Positions 47,876 through 59,543 of a stretch of DNA of 64,000 nucleotides are shown piece after piece. The notes under the pieces are model-generated. The model was not told the origin of the DNA. It searched no databases and worked only from the letters and a program-made list of their open reading frames with translations. The stretch's first letter is position 1. Every line of letters begins with the position of its first letter. The stretch comes from Chromobotia macracanthus (Eukaryota > Chordata > Actinopteri > Cypriniformes > Botiidae): assembly GCA_036877525.1 (NCBI GenBank), contig JAZGTH010000008.1, forward strand, positions 1,826,001 to 1,890,000, given 5' to 3'. A program made the translations under genes and the position numbers.

Positions 47876-48702
47876 ACTCAATAGTCCAAAGTCAACAATT
47901 ATAACGATGCTTGCCATATCACTTAAGAAGCTTTGGATAAGAAGTTTGTTGGAATAGCAAAGAGACAAATCTGAAGGCGTTATTAAACGGCCACATTTTT
48001 CAAAACATCCTGAGTAACAAAACTAATTCTTACACAACTCTGATTTTCTCAAAGTGAGGCTTTGACTACTCTGGACTTCAGGTTAAATCTGATTCATGTT
48101 AACTCGAGGTGTTATGATCAAACCACTGCTTCAAATCTGACTTCTTTGAACTTCATAAAGTATATCATCATAAACGGTGACATTGAGGCATAATAAGGGC
48201 ATTTTACAGCCTTTCAGTAGGATCAGATAAAACTTAAATTACTGACATTTTTTTCATTTAAATAAACAAATTTAATTTAAATAAAAAATGTTTTTATAAA
48301 ACTTCTGTAAACTGTAAATGCTTACCACAAATAGCAAACTGGAATTCGAAAAAAGCTTTAGTCTTACTGGGGCCCCTTCTCTGGGTGAGTAAGTATCTAA
48401 GTATAAGTATATAAGTATCTAATTGGCTGTTTGGACCAGCTGGAACAAGTGTATGTTCTTAAGAACCGGCACCTTCAAGTAAGACAGCTAAAGCCCTATA
48501 ATGAGAAGAAAAAAGGACAGAGAGATGCTGTATCTTTTTTCCAAGATTTCTGAGTTGGAGTCTCAGTTATGTAAAGTTCTGATTTAAAACACTCAATAAC
48601 CACTCTGATTCAGAATGGGCAAGCACCAGTTAGTACCAGATATTGTGTATAGGTACATTTTATCATGACTATAGTTAAATGAATAGCAATGTAGATGATT
48701 AA

Positions 48703-49777
48703 AGGGGTCATATGATGTGTTTTAATTTTTTTCCCTTTCTTCAGTGTATCATACATGCAAAAAGAGCCGCATAAAATCTGCAAAGTTACAAAACTCAGTC
48801 TCCTACAAAAAGATTTAACTAAAAGAAAAGGCTGAACCAGACCTGCCGAAAATGCTCCTTGACTCCTCCTCCACATTCTTGTCATAGTGTGAGAACATTT
48901 GAATAATTCTGCCCAAATGTATATGCTAAGAAAGGTGTGGCTTCAGTTATCGCAGTTGTGTAGCCACTTGTGATGAGTCTAAAAAGTTCCAAAAATAAGA
49001 CTAATGACTTGCTCCTGGAAGTCACTCAACTGTCGCTAGTAGCTATTACGTTTTTCGCTGATTAGCTGTTGCTTCCTACCGAGGATCGAATGATGCACTT
49101 TCCTAATTCCTCAGACGACTCGCTCTCCTTAGCGGGCAACTGACTTTACTCACTCTGCGGGCACTTCTGAATCAAAGTCTGTTAAGTATGTTTAATTTTT
49201 TTTTTTGCTATTGTATTTGCTATTGACTGTTTAAACTCAATAGCAAATAGTTTTGGGCAGTATAGAGTAATGCATACTGTTTGTTGGTCTTATGATCAAA
49301 AGTACAGATGAATTGATGTTTACAGACAGTATCCTCTGTTCTCCGCTTATAATTGGAGGCAGAAAGACTACAAATATAGATGCATAGTACTTTCTGTTCC
49401 ACTGGGGCTTACAAAGTTGGTTCCGATCGACTTGGTTATCTGCATTTTTTTTTTTAGATCTGACTTTAGTTGATGTGGTTAAACTGACTATATATTATTA
49501 ACTGTCTTTTATGATGGCTCTGGAAGCCGAAATTCGCAAATTATGGTAAGGAGCGTAACATTTCCAACACACGCTTAAGGTATTCTGCCAATCACAACGC
49601 ACAACGTCAGCTAGTCAATCAGTTGTGCTTTATACATTTCAAAGTGTGGGGAACAGAGGAGCTACAATAATCTACAATGTGAAAAATGTGTTTTTGTAAA
49701 CTTAAACCATGTTAACATATTCTAAAACACACAATACACAAAATAATGGTCTTTAAAAATAGCATAATATGACCCCT
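48703..49777. mobile_element. 1,075-bp TTAA-flanked palindromic DNA element in vgll4 intron 1A
   Basis: The left end reads AGGGGTCATATGATG and the right end, inverted, AGGGGTCATATTATG. Each is flanked by an exact TTAA (48699-48702 and 49778-49781). TTAA duplication with short inverted ends fits the piggyBac or Kolobok superfamily. No transposase frame of any length is present, so it is non-autonomous and mobilised in trans. The sequence and TIR differ from the other TTAA element at 5.8-7.6 kb, so two families are represented. Confidence 0.8.
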
Positions 49778-50079
49778 TTAAGTCTTTTTTTAGTCTTTTT
49801 TTTAAGGTTTTTTGTGTAGCAAAAACATTTGATTGCAATTTATTTTATACAAACAATAAACAGATGCAATCAGGAAACAAATGTCATAGAAATTATCAGG
49901 ATATTACAGAAAGCTGCTATTTAAAATTACAGTTTCCAGATCTCAGTCTCAAATCATGATTTCACAGATTGGTTTCTGGAAGGATGCCACTTTTGAGAAA
50001 CGCCCAACAGTTATTAGAAGCCATGTAACCAAACCCGAAACATTTGAAGGAAATGCTGAGGTTTTTGGCATAGAAACAA

Positions 50080-50490
50080 AGCACTGTGTTTGACACAAAC
50101 CCAACACAGCTACACACAAAGCTGATCACCACCCTTACCCTCAAGCATGGTGATGTCAGCATCACTCTGTTTCAGCAGGAGAAACTTCATGCAAGTTTGT
50201 GGAATTGAGGGCAACATGGATAAAAATACAAAAAAACCCTTGAGGAGAAACTGTTTTAGTCAGCTAGATATCTGCATTTACCATGTATATTGTTTCCAGC
50301 AGGGCAATGACCAGAAACACATACGTGAAAACTTGAAAAGCCTTTGGAAAAGAACTTCAGTAATGTTAGAGAATGTAGCAGACAACCCAGACCAATTTCC
50401 TCCTGAAAATCTGTGGAATGAGCTGAAAATTCTCTCGCATCTGATTGGGTGGAGCTGGAGCAAATGTGCATTAACAAAGGAAGGGAGCTA
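50080..50490 (+). mobile_element. Tc1/mariner transposase 3' fragment in vgll4 intron 1A
   Basis: An open frame at 50147-50491 and shifted text before it (LKHGDVSITLF-like, 50135-50170) follow the C-terminal half of a Tc1 transposase. GNDQKHIRENLKSL corresponds to the DNDPKHTSxxxKxW block. FPPENLWNELK corresponds to the DLNPIENLWxELK block, with the SPDLNPI part corrupted. Inverted ends were not found. It is inactive. Confidence 0.6.
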
Positions 50491-52409
50491 AGTAGAATTG
50501 TTTTTTTTAAATTGAGGATTTCGTATGTGATAAACTTTTATTAACATATGAGAAAAACATGCCACAGGGTGAATAACCAAAGGCACTATAGTTAAACATC
50601 ATGAATGTAAAGAAAACACGCTTCATATGTGGATAACAGGGTCTGTGTGTCATGGATTGTCTTCAGGGATTTAATGAGTTAAAGCTAAATCAGATTGCAA
50701 CCGCATATACAACGTCTATGGACTGTCAGTATGTGACTCACTGTTGATTATCACAAACTATAATTTCAACTTGTTAAAACAAACAACAATTTACAGTAGC
50801 CTGTAAAACAGGATTTAAAAACTAAAATGTTTATTTTTTCAAACACCTGAATTTTTTAATAAAACACATTTTCACACAAACCAAGTTAAAGTGATTAGAA
50901 TAACTTTTTAAACAGGTACTGACAGGAACTGAAAAATTGGATGTAAACATTGCATAGTCAAGTTATTATATCACCCTAGTGCTGAGTTTAAGTAGACAAG
51001 TATGTCAATTTACAATCAGTTCAACTATCAATAATAATTGAAAGCCCCTAGAGTCTGTTGCACAACAACTAGCTGTTTTAATGCATAAACACCTCTATGA
51101 CCAGCCCTACACGCAGAATATTTGGCTGTTCTTAACATTATGTTTTAAGTTAGGTGTAAGGTTACTTGAAAATGCATCTTGAAACATGCATTTTTGTGCT
51201 GCTTGTTGAATGCAGGAACACATCCTGTGCTGCCTTATTGACCTTTAACAAAGAATACATTCACAGCTGCTGACTGTGGCATTTATAAAATAGATGTTTT
51301 GCTAACATAAACAAGGTGGACATCTTTCAGTGATTCACATAACAATTTTAATACAGCGAGTCAAACATTTCAGCATCTCAAGTCACCAGAATTTCTGTTC
51401 TGAAAAGTTCTGTTAAGCTGTTTTTGGTGTCTGAAAGAAGGTGTCTGAAAGAACCTGTCCTGTGTGAAAGGGCCTCTTAGCAGCAGCTATGGATTTAAAT
51501 GCAAGAGATAAATACCAGTCAGAGTTCACTATGCAAACAAACGTAAGCGAGAATACCAATGCAAATATTACAATGACACGGTTGTTGATCACACTTTGAA
51601 TGCAAATTTATATTACCTAAAAAATGAAGTGTTTATGCTAAGCACCTGAGTTTTTTGTAATCACTTAATTCTAACAGTAGGACCTATTAAGTTAAGCAAG
51701 TATATTTAGGTCAGCGTACAGAGAATGATTATACTGTGAAATAGAGATCTCTTTAAATTTCCTGTTGTTCTCCAACATGTGAGCAATCCCAAACAGAACC
51801 ACACAAACCCACCCTGCATTCCTGAATTCATGTTCTACACAGGCTCCTGGTCTCCAAAATACAGTGAGACAGCTGCAGCGTGGCCCCTCTAACCTTAACC
51901 ACGCTCAGGGTCCATTCATGTCTCATCTGGCCAGCACACCACAAACACTGCATGTTTTCTGGGATTCAGGGAATTAGGTGGGATTCAAACGGTTTTAAAT
52001 AATGTTACAAAACAATGTGGACAGCAGTTCTACCTTTTATTGGTTGTGATCGTTATAACAAAACCCCCCAAAAAAATGTTGCCCGAGTTTGTTTACGCAC
52101 TGCAAAACTTCATGTTGTACTTTTGGTGCAAATGTATTTACATATTTTCTGTGAAGCAAAGTTAAGTATTTAAAAAGAATTAGTAATTAAGCCATGTCTA
52201 CATTCATCTTGATAAATTTGAAAACAATTCGATATAATATCTGTCCATGCTGGTGATTTTCAAACATTTCCTGAAAAGTTGCTTGTCCACATTGAAACAT
52301 CATTGAAAATTGTTTTGTCTGCAGCTTCACAGCAATTTCAAGGAAACTTTCAGTCACCTTTGAGTAAATACCATGAAAAAGAAGGTTGTAGAAAGTATCT
52401 TTAACTTTA

Positions 52410-52915
52410 GTATCTTTATTTAATGTTCTCAAAGTGGATAACAGGCACAACAATGGTATTCCTGTCCTCTACGGTCCAATCCTTATGGTCTTTTGCAAAC
52501 CTCAGCCTGGCTCTTCTTTGCTTCTTATTGATGAAGGGCTTTTTTCCAGCTTTGCATGACTTCAGCCCTGCCTCTAGGAGCTCGTTTCGAACTGTCCTCA
52601 CCATGCACTTAACCCCAGCTGCCATATTTTTGTGGGTCACTTGATGTCATCCTACAGTTTTTGACTGACATTTGAATGAGCTGGCAGTGTAGAGTCTCAT
52701 TCAGTGTAGAGTTGTTTTTGCCCTCTACCGGTCTGTACCTGATGCTTACTGTATACTTTGCTAGTACAGCCAGAACAGAACCCTTCTTTTCCTCACTGAA
52801 AACTCTTTTGGAATGGTCAACAGTTCTTAATTGATTCCACCTACTTTTGAGGTTCCATTAACATTGTTTTTGCCATCCAGCAGCTCCTATTGCAAGAGGC
52901 TAGTAGAACCATGCT
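52410..52915 (-). mobile_element. Tc1/mariner transposase N-terminal fragment in vgll4 intron 1A
   Basis: Minus-strand text includes FSEEKKGSVLAVLAKYTV (about 52745-52795), which resembles the first helix-turn-helix of Tc1 transposases. Next come SVKNCRMTSSDPQKYGSWG-like text and RTVRNELLEAGLKSCKAGKK with PFINKKQRRARLRFAKDHKD (52460-52590), the block before the first catalytic Asp. It stops short of the catalytic core at about 52410, and stops and shifts are present. It may be of the same broad family as the 50.1-kb fragment, but the two do not overlap. Confidence 0.75.
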
Positions 52916-55446
52916 TTTTTATACTTTTCCTCATTAAATAATATTTGGTTCAGGTGATCACTTAATCAGTACTTCATTAAGCTGAATGAGATGTGCTTGG
53001 GTTAGAATTCAACAGACACTGGAATGGACATGTGTGTACATGTGTTTCATATATTTACAATGTCCATATGTATTACATTTGCGAATGGGTGGTTCCTTTC
53101 TGGCCAAAATTAAAAAGGTCTGTCAAGTCTCTATAATATATGGTCTCTAGACATGGCTTGGGTTATGTTTTGTCTGTATTATCATCGACAGGTAAAAATA
53201 CTGTAAGCCTTTTGGAAAGCTTTGAAGAGTAGAAAATTCACTTACAGAACTCACGAAAGAGGCAGAACTCACAATCACTGAAGAAAGTTCACCATAGCAG
53301 CAGGCCAGCAATGCAGAAACAATATCCTTGCAACATCAACAAAAGCACTACAGCTATGATTCCTCAGAGCAGGGATGTGTTTATATGTTTGGGCATTCCA
53401 CAGAACCAACAACAAAGAAATATCAATATTTCACGAAGAGGAAAGAAAAATGTCCCAGGGATTCAAAGGTCAACTTCCTGTTTAGAATGCAGGTGCAAGT
53501 CTCAATGGTGGCACAGCCAACACAAACATGAGAAATCTGTGGACATCCTGGCAGAGAAGGTATTATCTGACCCACCTCCTGTTGGCAAGACGCCTTTTAG
53601 CTGTCTGAAACTAAACCTTTCTTCCTACTGCATACATGCATTAAAATGGATGAAAAAATTACAAGATCATAATATCAACAGAATATATCTTATGTAGCCA
53701 CAGTAGCTGTAACATTCTGGTTGACTACCTACTAGTGAAGTTTTACAAGTAATTTTCTCTTATTCACTTTTCCACAGGATTTCATAGCAAAATATAACAG
53801 ATAGTTTGAGAATACTTCATATTAATATTGCTTCATATATCATATTAATAGGAGTGATTAGTCGATGCAGAAATATTTTGTCACAATTTATATTGATGAT
53901 AATATGGACTTCAGACAGTTAGAAAAATCAGTCTTGAAATAATTACACATTAAATAAAAATGTTTACTTACTGAACCATACTATCACACTCTAGACCAAA
54001 TCTAATTCACACACACAACAACAAAAAACTATCTGGACATGGATTGAGAAACAATGCTCTCAAGCATCCAACCAAATACAATAATCACCTGACTGTGTAA
54101 AACAAAGACAACCACACCTTTAGTCTAATTGCACATTTCCATCTCTATATGGAAGACGTTCCATGGCTGTAGCTTGTGAACCTATGAGTTTAGGTCAGAC
54201 ATGTACTGGAGTGACTCAAAGCCTCACCCTTGAAGTGTTCCAGCAAATGAAAACCTTTCCAAAGACTTGCAATAAACGCAACAAAGCATTTATTTCTTTT
54301 CCTGTCCATTTTAGTTTAGAATCACAGTAGATTGAAAAACCTTTCCATAATGCCTTTAAGTTAAAACCTATTAAATTAAAGTCAAATGTTTTGCATTTGT
54401 TGCAAACCTCAATCAAAATATTTTCTATTATAAATACAAACTCCTTACCAAATCCTGCCATGTTGTTAGACTGCTAATGAGACCTTTCAACATGCAGATG
54501 TTGCACAATCAATTCCAATCAGACTAAATGCCATTTAAGTAGGATTTGTTCATACTTAATCTAGGAAGGAATTTCTAATGGTAAACTGCAGTGTGCTCAT
54601 AGAATGATTGTGCAGCCTATCTGAGGGGTCCAAATTTGTTGGAGTGAGAAGGAGAACCCAGCAAGCCAGGCCTAAATAACATTGTACAGATACAAGAGCT
54701 TTTTAATATAATTATATGTAAGCACTTTATGTTAAATGTAGTTGTGCCAAAGGGCATTTCAGAAGGGGCCATTATGTGAAGACATTTAAAGACACTTCAA
54801 ATGTGTCTTTTTAGATTGAAACTGAAATAGCATTTGAAACTTCAAATGCCATTTCAATGTCCCTTATAATAAACACATTCAAATATAGAGGAAAAAGGAA
54901 TAGATACTGACTAATATTCAGTTTGATAACTGTTTTTTTTTTTGTATTACTGCACAGATACTTGCACTTTTCTAGTTTTGTAAAGGTGTCAAGGTGCCAA
55001 AATATAATTGGACTGTTTTGCCCTCAGACATGCAACAAAAAGCAAGCTGAAACAAAGATAACCACACCTTCCGTAATCAGTTCTTTAATGGTATGCCTAC
55101 ACTATTTAGTGCGTCTGTTAAGAACAGCACCCAACAACACTGTTACACCACTCTGCGCTGAACAGGAAATAATGGCGTTTATTCAGTCAAGAGAGAAACA
55201 CGTAGCATTTAAGTTTAATGGTTAGACAAGTAAAAATATAAATGTGAAACAAGTAGGAAAACTTCATGCAGGTGTAAGGTAATGCATGTTTTAGAACTTA
55301 AGATATTTATTTGGAAAGTATTTGTAAATTTATTGTTGTAATCCAATGATTATTAAATTACTGTAGTTACAAAACAAGTTACAAAAAAAAAAAATCACAA
55401 AACGTGTCAAAATAAAAAAAACAGGGTCTAGAAATAAAACACTCAC

Positions 55447-55510
55447 GTTTCTCATCATCTTGGTGCACTAAAGATGCTGCTCTTGACAAGACATCCAAAG
55501 GCGTTTCCAT
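55447..55510 (-). CDS. vgll4: vgll4 first coding exon A
   Basis: The start is ATG at 55510-55508. It encodes METPLDVLSRAASLVHQDDE and then K (21 codons plus one base), ending at AAAC|GTGAGT. Human VGLL4 begins METPLDVLSRAASLVHADDE, so the identification is direct. The last base plus the first two of exon 2 make Arg22, as in human (DDEKR). Just upstream of the ATG the minus strand reads a T-run then AG|GATCTTGCCCGAG, which looks like a splice acceptor. The 5'UTR probably continues in one or more non-coding exons further upstream, perhaps near the CpG cluster at 55760-55800. It yields a 280-residue protein. Confidence 0.96.
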
Positions 55511-55754
55511 CTCGGGCAAGATCCTAAAAAAAAAAAGTTATTCAAAACAAAAATACAGACAAATCTATTTTCTTTATGCATCTCATATAAACATGCTGTA
55601 TGTAGGTATCTAAATCCTCTCACAAAACGCATCCCATACATGTTAAAACTAGAACGCAACTATTTAAATTTAATCAAAACTGACTACGCTGCAAGCAACA
55701 TTTGGGTATAACTGTGCGTTCTGTAACGTTCGTTTACAGTGTATGCCGTTTCTT

Positions 55755-55805
55755 TGATTATAATGGCAGCGTCGCGTCACTCGCGCGTTGCACAACGGAC
55801 ATACT
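55755..55805 (-). promoter_or_regulatory. Small CpG cluster upstream of vgll4 exon A
   Basis: GCAGCGTCGCGTCACTCGCG followed by CGTTGC is the densest CpG run near the distal first exon, about 260-290 bases upstream of its ATG. It may mark a promoter or non-coding first exon; nothing else shows activity. Confidence 0.35.
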
Positions 55806-56204
55806 TTATTGCAACAAGTGTTTTCCTCACGCCTTTCTGACTATCGAATCCATATAAAAAATAAAAAAATTAATATATCCATATAATCTTGCTACTAGCT
55901 CTATGTAAATGAAGAGACATGGCTGGTTAAAGTCATGTAAACTACATACTACCTTGAAGCGCCACTTTGGAATCTGCAGGAATACAAAGCAAATGAGATA
56001 CTTCGATACTTCAAGAAGCCCAAGAAAAATGTAAATCCAGTGAATAAAATCCAGAGTTCAAGACGGTAATAGAGGGCTGAAACGTTGCGTTTTATTTTGA
56101 GAACTGGCAGAGCACGAGTTGCGGAGAAGAATGCTTGGAATGACGGAATTGTCTTCCTAGTAGGTGATGAAAGTGATGAATTCTCATTGGTCAGCGTCAT
56201 ACGG

Positions 56205-56840
56205 TGGCAGAGAGAGTTCAACGCGCTGCAATTTCGGAAACGCGCTGCAAATTGTCACAACACAATGGAAATGTTTCAAGTGGGACCTTAACAAGTTACG
56301 AACCTGATTTGGACTTTCTTATTGTTCAGTGGCAGGTCAGTTGTTGTTGTCAGTACAAAGTACAGTACGAAGTACAAAAGTACATATGAAACGTTCTTTT
56401 AATGTTATGTTAGCTGAAGTTACTCAGAAGAACTGTAGGGAGCAAGCAAAACTACCAGTAGCATGATCAGTAAAATAACATTTTATTTATTTAATCAGTT
56501 AAATAAATGAAGCTACAATTAGAGAAAATAGCCTGTTTCCCATTTCTAATAGCCTAACTTAATAGCCTAAGGTAATACTAGACACCTTATATATAATGTG
56601 TACCAAAAATGTCTTATCTTTGTTAACATACTTTAATAAACTCACCTTTTAGCTCACTGAAAACATCACTGGCCAGCCACTGAACAATAAGCAGGTTCCA
56701 GTCGGGTTTGTCACTTGTTAAGGTCCCCCTTGAAACATTTCCGTTGTGTTGTGATGATTTGCAGCACATTTCTGTATTCGGTTGTGTTATGGCGATTTCC
56801 AGCGTGTTGAGCTCTCTCGTCCACCGCAGGGTCAACAGAA
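56205..56840. repeat. Large imperfect inverted repeat upstream of vgll4
   Basis: The left arm (about 56205-56345) contains GGCAGAGAGAGTTCAACGCGCTG, CACAACACAATGGAAATGTTTC, GGGACCTTAACAAGT and CTTATTGTTCAGTGGC. The right arm (about 56665-56830) has the same blocks inverted, in the same order from its outer side. A roughly 320-bp AT-rich loop separates the arms. This looks like a non-autonomous palindromic transposon, but no target duplication was identified. It lies 0.7-1.3 kb upstream of the vgll4 exon A start codon. Confidence 0.75.
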
Positions 56841-56929
56841 AGAGATCAGCATAAATAATGCTAATAAAATAGCGATATATCCTTGCAATAGGCACATTGT
56901 GTATGGGAAGCAAACAAATAAACACTGTG

Positions 56930-57620
56930 ATATCTCAGTATTTAAAAACATTTAGACATTTTTATTGTTATTTTCCTAGGGATGTTTCATATGCCTTTCA
57001 TATTACGCATAGTTTGTCTCAAATGGATACCATATGAAACCACTGCAACAGCTGCTGTCTATAATGTGTTTATGGTGTTTTGGTCAGATTTGTAAATCAG
57101 CAGCATCTAAGTCATGATTAGTCATATTTCATACTCGTTCCATTGTCTTTTGATATAAATTCAACTATGTGATAAGAACAGCTTTGCTAGGTATTTGGTT
57201 ATACCAATTAAAATATGTGAGCATAGAGAGTAAGAAAGCAGTGAAAACTTAAAATAATATTTTGAAAAAACGTTTAGCAGTTAACAGTGTTAACATGATT
57301 ACACCTCATGCCCCACTAATAAAACTACGACCTAGTGATGTAATGAATATGCAAATTAGTCATCTGGCAACTTTTCAGGCAGACTTTAGCTACTTTCCAT
57401 TAAAAATAGTTGGCAATATTGCTTGGAATTCAGTCATTAATTCAACATACAAACAGTTCTGGCACAATTAGTACATTGTTTTAATAAATATTTGTAAATC
57501 AGGTAGTAGATGAGCTCCGAAGAGTGATATATGGAAATTTAAGGATTATGTTGGTTTTCTATGCCAGCTTTTTGATATTGTATGACACTGTTTTGACAAG
57601 ACTTCACAACATGGAATTGC
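56930..57620. other. Unassigned AT-rich sequence
   Basis: No supported feature. Confidence 0.4.
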
Positions 57621-57624
57621 AGTT

Positions 57625-57735
57625 CATTAAATTAATGTTGAAGTTTATTTATGTAGTGCTTTTCACAATGGCACATTGTTACAAAGCAGCTTTACAAATA
57701 AAAAATATCAAAAGATATTTAACAGTGGAATAAAA
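57625..57735 (-). mobile_element. LINE/SINE 3'-tail fragment
   Basis: On the plus strand GTTTATTTATGTAGTGCTTTTCACAATGG with AAAGCAGCTTTACA is the complement of the CTGCTTTGAA...AAAAAGCRCTAYATAAATAAA tail seen at 1390-1435 and 33960-33985. It is a short minus-oriented copy. Confidence 0.65.
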
Positions 57736-57739
57736 TAAA

Positions 57740-59455
57740 GGATGAGCACCTGGCTTTACCTAACTTTAACTGGAACTTGGGTCGGTCTGTCGGTGTCGTG
57801 GATGCACCCACACTGCAAAAGACACTGATGCATAAACACTCCCAATTACCTGCGTACTGATCACCCACACCTGCTGCCAATCAACAAACATACTAAGTCA
57901 TGCTCACTCCTTACACCCTTTGTCTGGTCTAACAGCTCAACCTTGAGACTTACCTGGCTCCCGTTTATTGTTTACTCATCTGAAGTTTCTCCAGCCATCA
58001 TCTCTGCCCTTACAACTCCAACATAAATCTGAAAGACAAAGAGCACTATCAGTAACTCAAGCTAAGTTCACTTATACTCTGCTCTGCTATGAGCATACCT
58101 ACCTTTATACAGCTGTCTTGTCAATTTTTCCAATAAACCTGCTGTTCTTGACATGTACCTGCATATGCTCTTAATTGTATGTATGCTGACAGTCGAATGC
58201 TGGATCCATACTGGAGCAGGCATAATCTGAAGCTACCCTGGGGTTGATATCCTGAGATAAAAACCCAACCCAATATTTTTAGTGTAGCTGCTGTGTTTGA
58301 GGTGACGTTAAGAGCATAAGAAGATATTTTTTTATGAGATGCGTTATGAGAATGCTTGGTTAAAGAAATGTGTCTTTAATCTAGATTTAAACTGCCATAG
58401 CATATCTGAGCCCCAAACAGCACCAGGGAGACTATTCCAGAGTTTAGGAGCCAAATGCAAATGCTTTGCTGCCTTTAGTGGACTTTGCGATTCTAGGTAC
58501 AACCAGAAGTCCAGAGTGTAGTTGTGAGTGTAAACAGCGCATTGTCTTGTAGCGCGAGAGAAGGTCAGGTGTTATGAGGTGTAAGTGTAAACGTGGGACA
58601 ATAAAACGGATATGGACTTAAGATCGGATCTGATCATTAAGCCTTGTAGTGTAAATGCAGCCATTGAGACCAATGTAATAATCTAAAGTTTCAGTTAGAC
58701 ATTAAAACTATTTTGTTCCGAGATCATTATAAAGAGCAGTTTCTGTTCATTACATCAGGAGATTAAGTGCATTTAGTGCAAATATTCTACTGAACCTTTC
58801 ATTTCCTCGTCAGTATGTGGGAAGTGGTCCTGACACAATGATCTGCGCTGTGTGTGATGAGCAGCATACCATCTCAGTCAGGCTACTGAAGTCATTCTTC
58901 AGGATCTCCAACTGTTGCAGCCTGGTGTCGCTCACATGCAGCCCGACAGCTCTGCTGCTCTCATTAGTCATATTGGCTAACATACTGTCTAACATCCAAT
59001 AAATATAGAAAATCTCAAACATTCTATCACTAATTATTGTAACAAAGTTGCTTTTTTGTTCCAAGGGTGTACCATGAGAATACAGGATGCTTTTAAACTG
59101 ATTTTCAGCCATGTAATGTTGATTGTCAAGGGCAATGAAGGGAGAGAACCCAGACAGATTTGTTTCATTTTAACAAAAATTCCCACAAGGGGGCAGAACA
59201 AAAACCAAAACAAGAATTGACTTACTTTAAATTGAGCCCCTAAAACAACAAAACACAATGCAGGATACTGTTCACGACAGGAAGTGACAAGGAGCAAGAA
59301 AAAACAAAGCACCAACACAAGACAGCAGACACAAGGGCAATTAATACGAGAAGCAAGCAGGAGAGGGGCATGAACTAGTAATGGTATAATTAAGAAGGAA
59401 ACGAGAGGCGGGACCAAAACTCCAGACAGGAGAGCACAAGATATAAGAACCAAGA
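57740..59455. other. Unassigned sequence with repeat scraps
   Basis: At 58366-58520 GTGTCTTTAATCTAGATTTAAACTG resembles the LINE family 1 coding end at 25210-25235 and is probably a minus-oriented scrap. At 58530-58670 GTGTAAAC and GTGTAAATGCAGCC recur, resembling MITE ends. From 59100 to 59455, next to the Gypsy LTR, the sequence does not match the other LTR copy and stays unassigned. Confidence 0.35.
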
Positions 59456-59459
59456 CAAT

Positions 59460-59543
59460 TATTGAGTCAGGTGATAAGAATTCAGGTGACTGGAAGTGGG
59501 TAGGTGTGGTTGGTTGTGGGGATGTGGGGATGTGTCCCTGACA
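59460..59543 (-). repeat. Partial 3' LTR of the Gypsy element
   Basis: On the minus strand TGTCAGGGACACATCCC, then CACCTACCCACTTCCAGTCA and CCTGAATTCTTATCAC, matches the first about 80 bases of the 5' LTR (63590-63510), after which the two diverge. The rest is missing or replaced. Confidence 0.75.

Larger units (their letters stand above)
38832..55446 (-). other. vgll4 intron 1 (transcript A); its 3' 6 kb is also intron 1 of transcript B
   Basis: About 16.6 kb for transcript A and 6.0 kb (38832-44880) for transcript B. Insertions are confined to 45.9-53 kb: an L2 tail, a TTAA palindromic element and two Tc1 fragments. In 38.8-44.9 kb I see no mobile element, RNA gene or exon. In 50.5-52.4 and 52.95-55.4 kb there is nothing supported; the 128-codon frame at 53311-53697 has no recognisable domain. 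Confidence 0.75.
26600..55510 (-). other. vgll4: vgll4 locus (vestigial-like family member 4), whole gene
   Basis: VGLL4 is a nuclear transcription cofactor with no DNA-binding domain of its own. Its Tondu motifs bind TEAD factors and displace YAP/TAZ, which represses Hippo-pathway targets. Here the gene has two alternative first coding exons and four common exons. The spliced frames give 280 residues (first exon 55447-55510) or 286 (first exon 44881-44962); human forms are about 290-296. Introns, in transcript order, are about 16.6 kb or 6.0 kb, then 7.9 kb, 0.8 kb and 0.4 kb. All have GT...AG borders and consistent phase. Teleosts carry several vgll4 paralogues (vgll4a, vgll4b, vgll4l). I cannot assign this copy without an alignment, though the well-kept MDLLNYQYLDKMNNN exon argues against the short vgll4l type. 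No neighbouring host gene is visible to use as synteny. Confidence 0.93.

Noticed and set aside
48703..49777. Inverted repeat as a microRNA or regulatory hairpin
   Set aside because: The matching ends are short, over 1 kb apart and flanked by TTAA, which fits a DNA transposon better.
59034..59453. 139-codon minus-strand open frame rich in Leu, Cys and Val
   Set aside because: It lies beside the truncated Gypsy LTR and resembles membrane segments only by composition. It has no recognisable family and probably arises from pyrimidine-rich repeat sequence.
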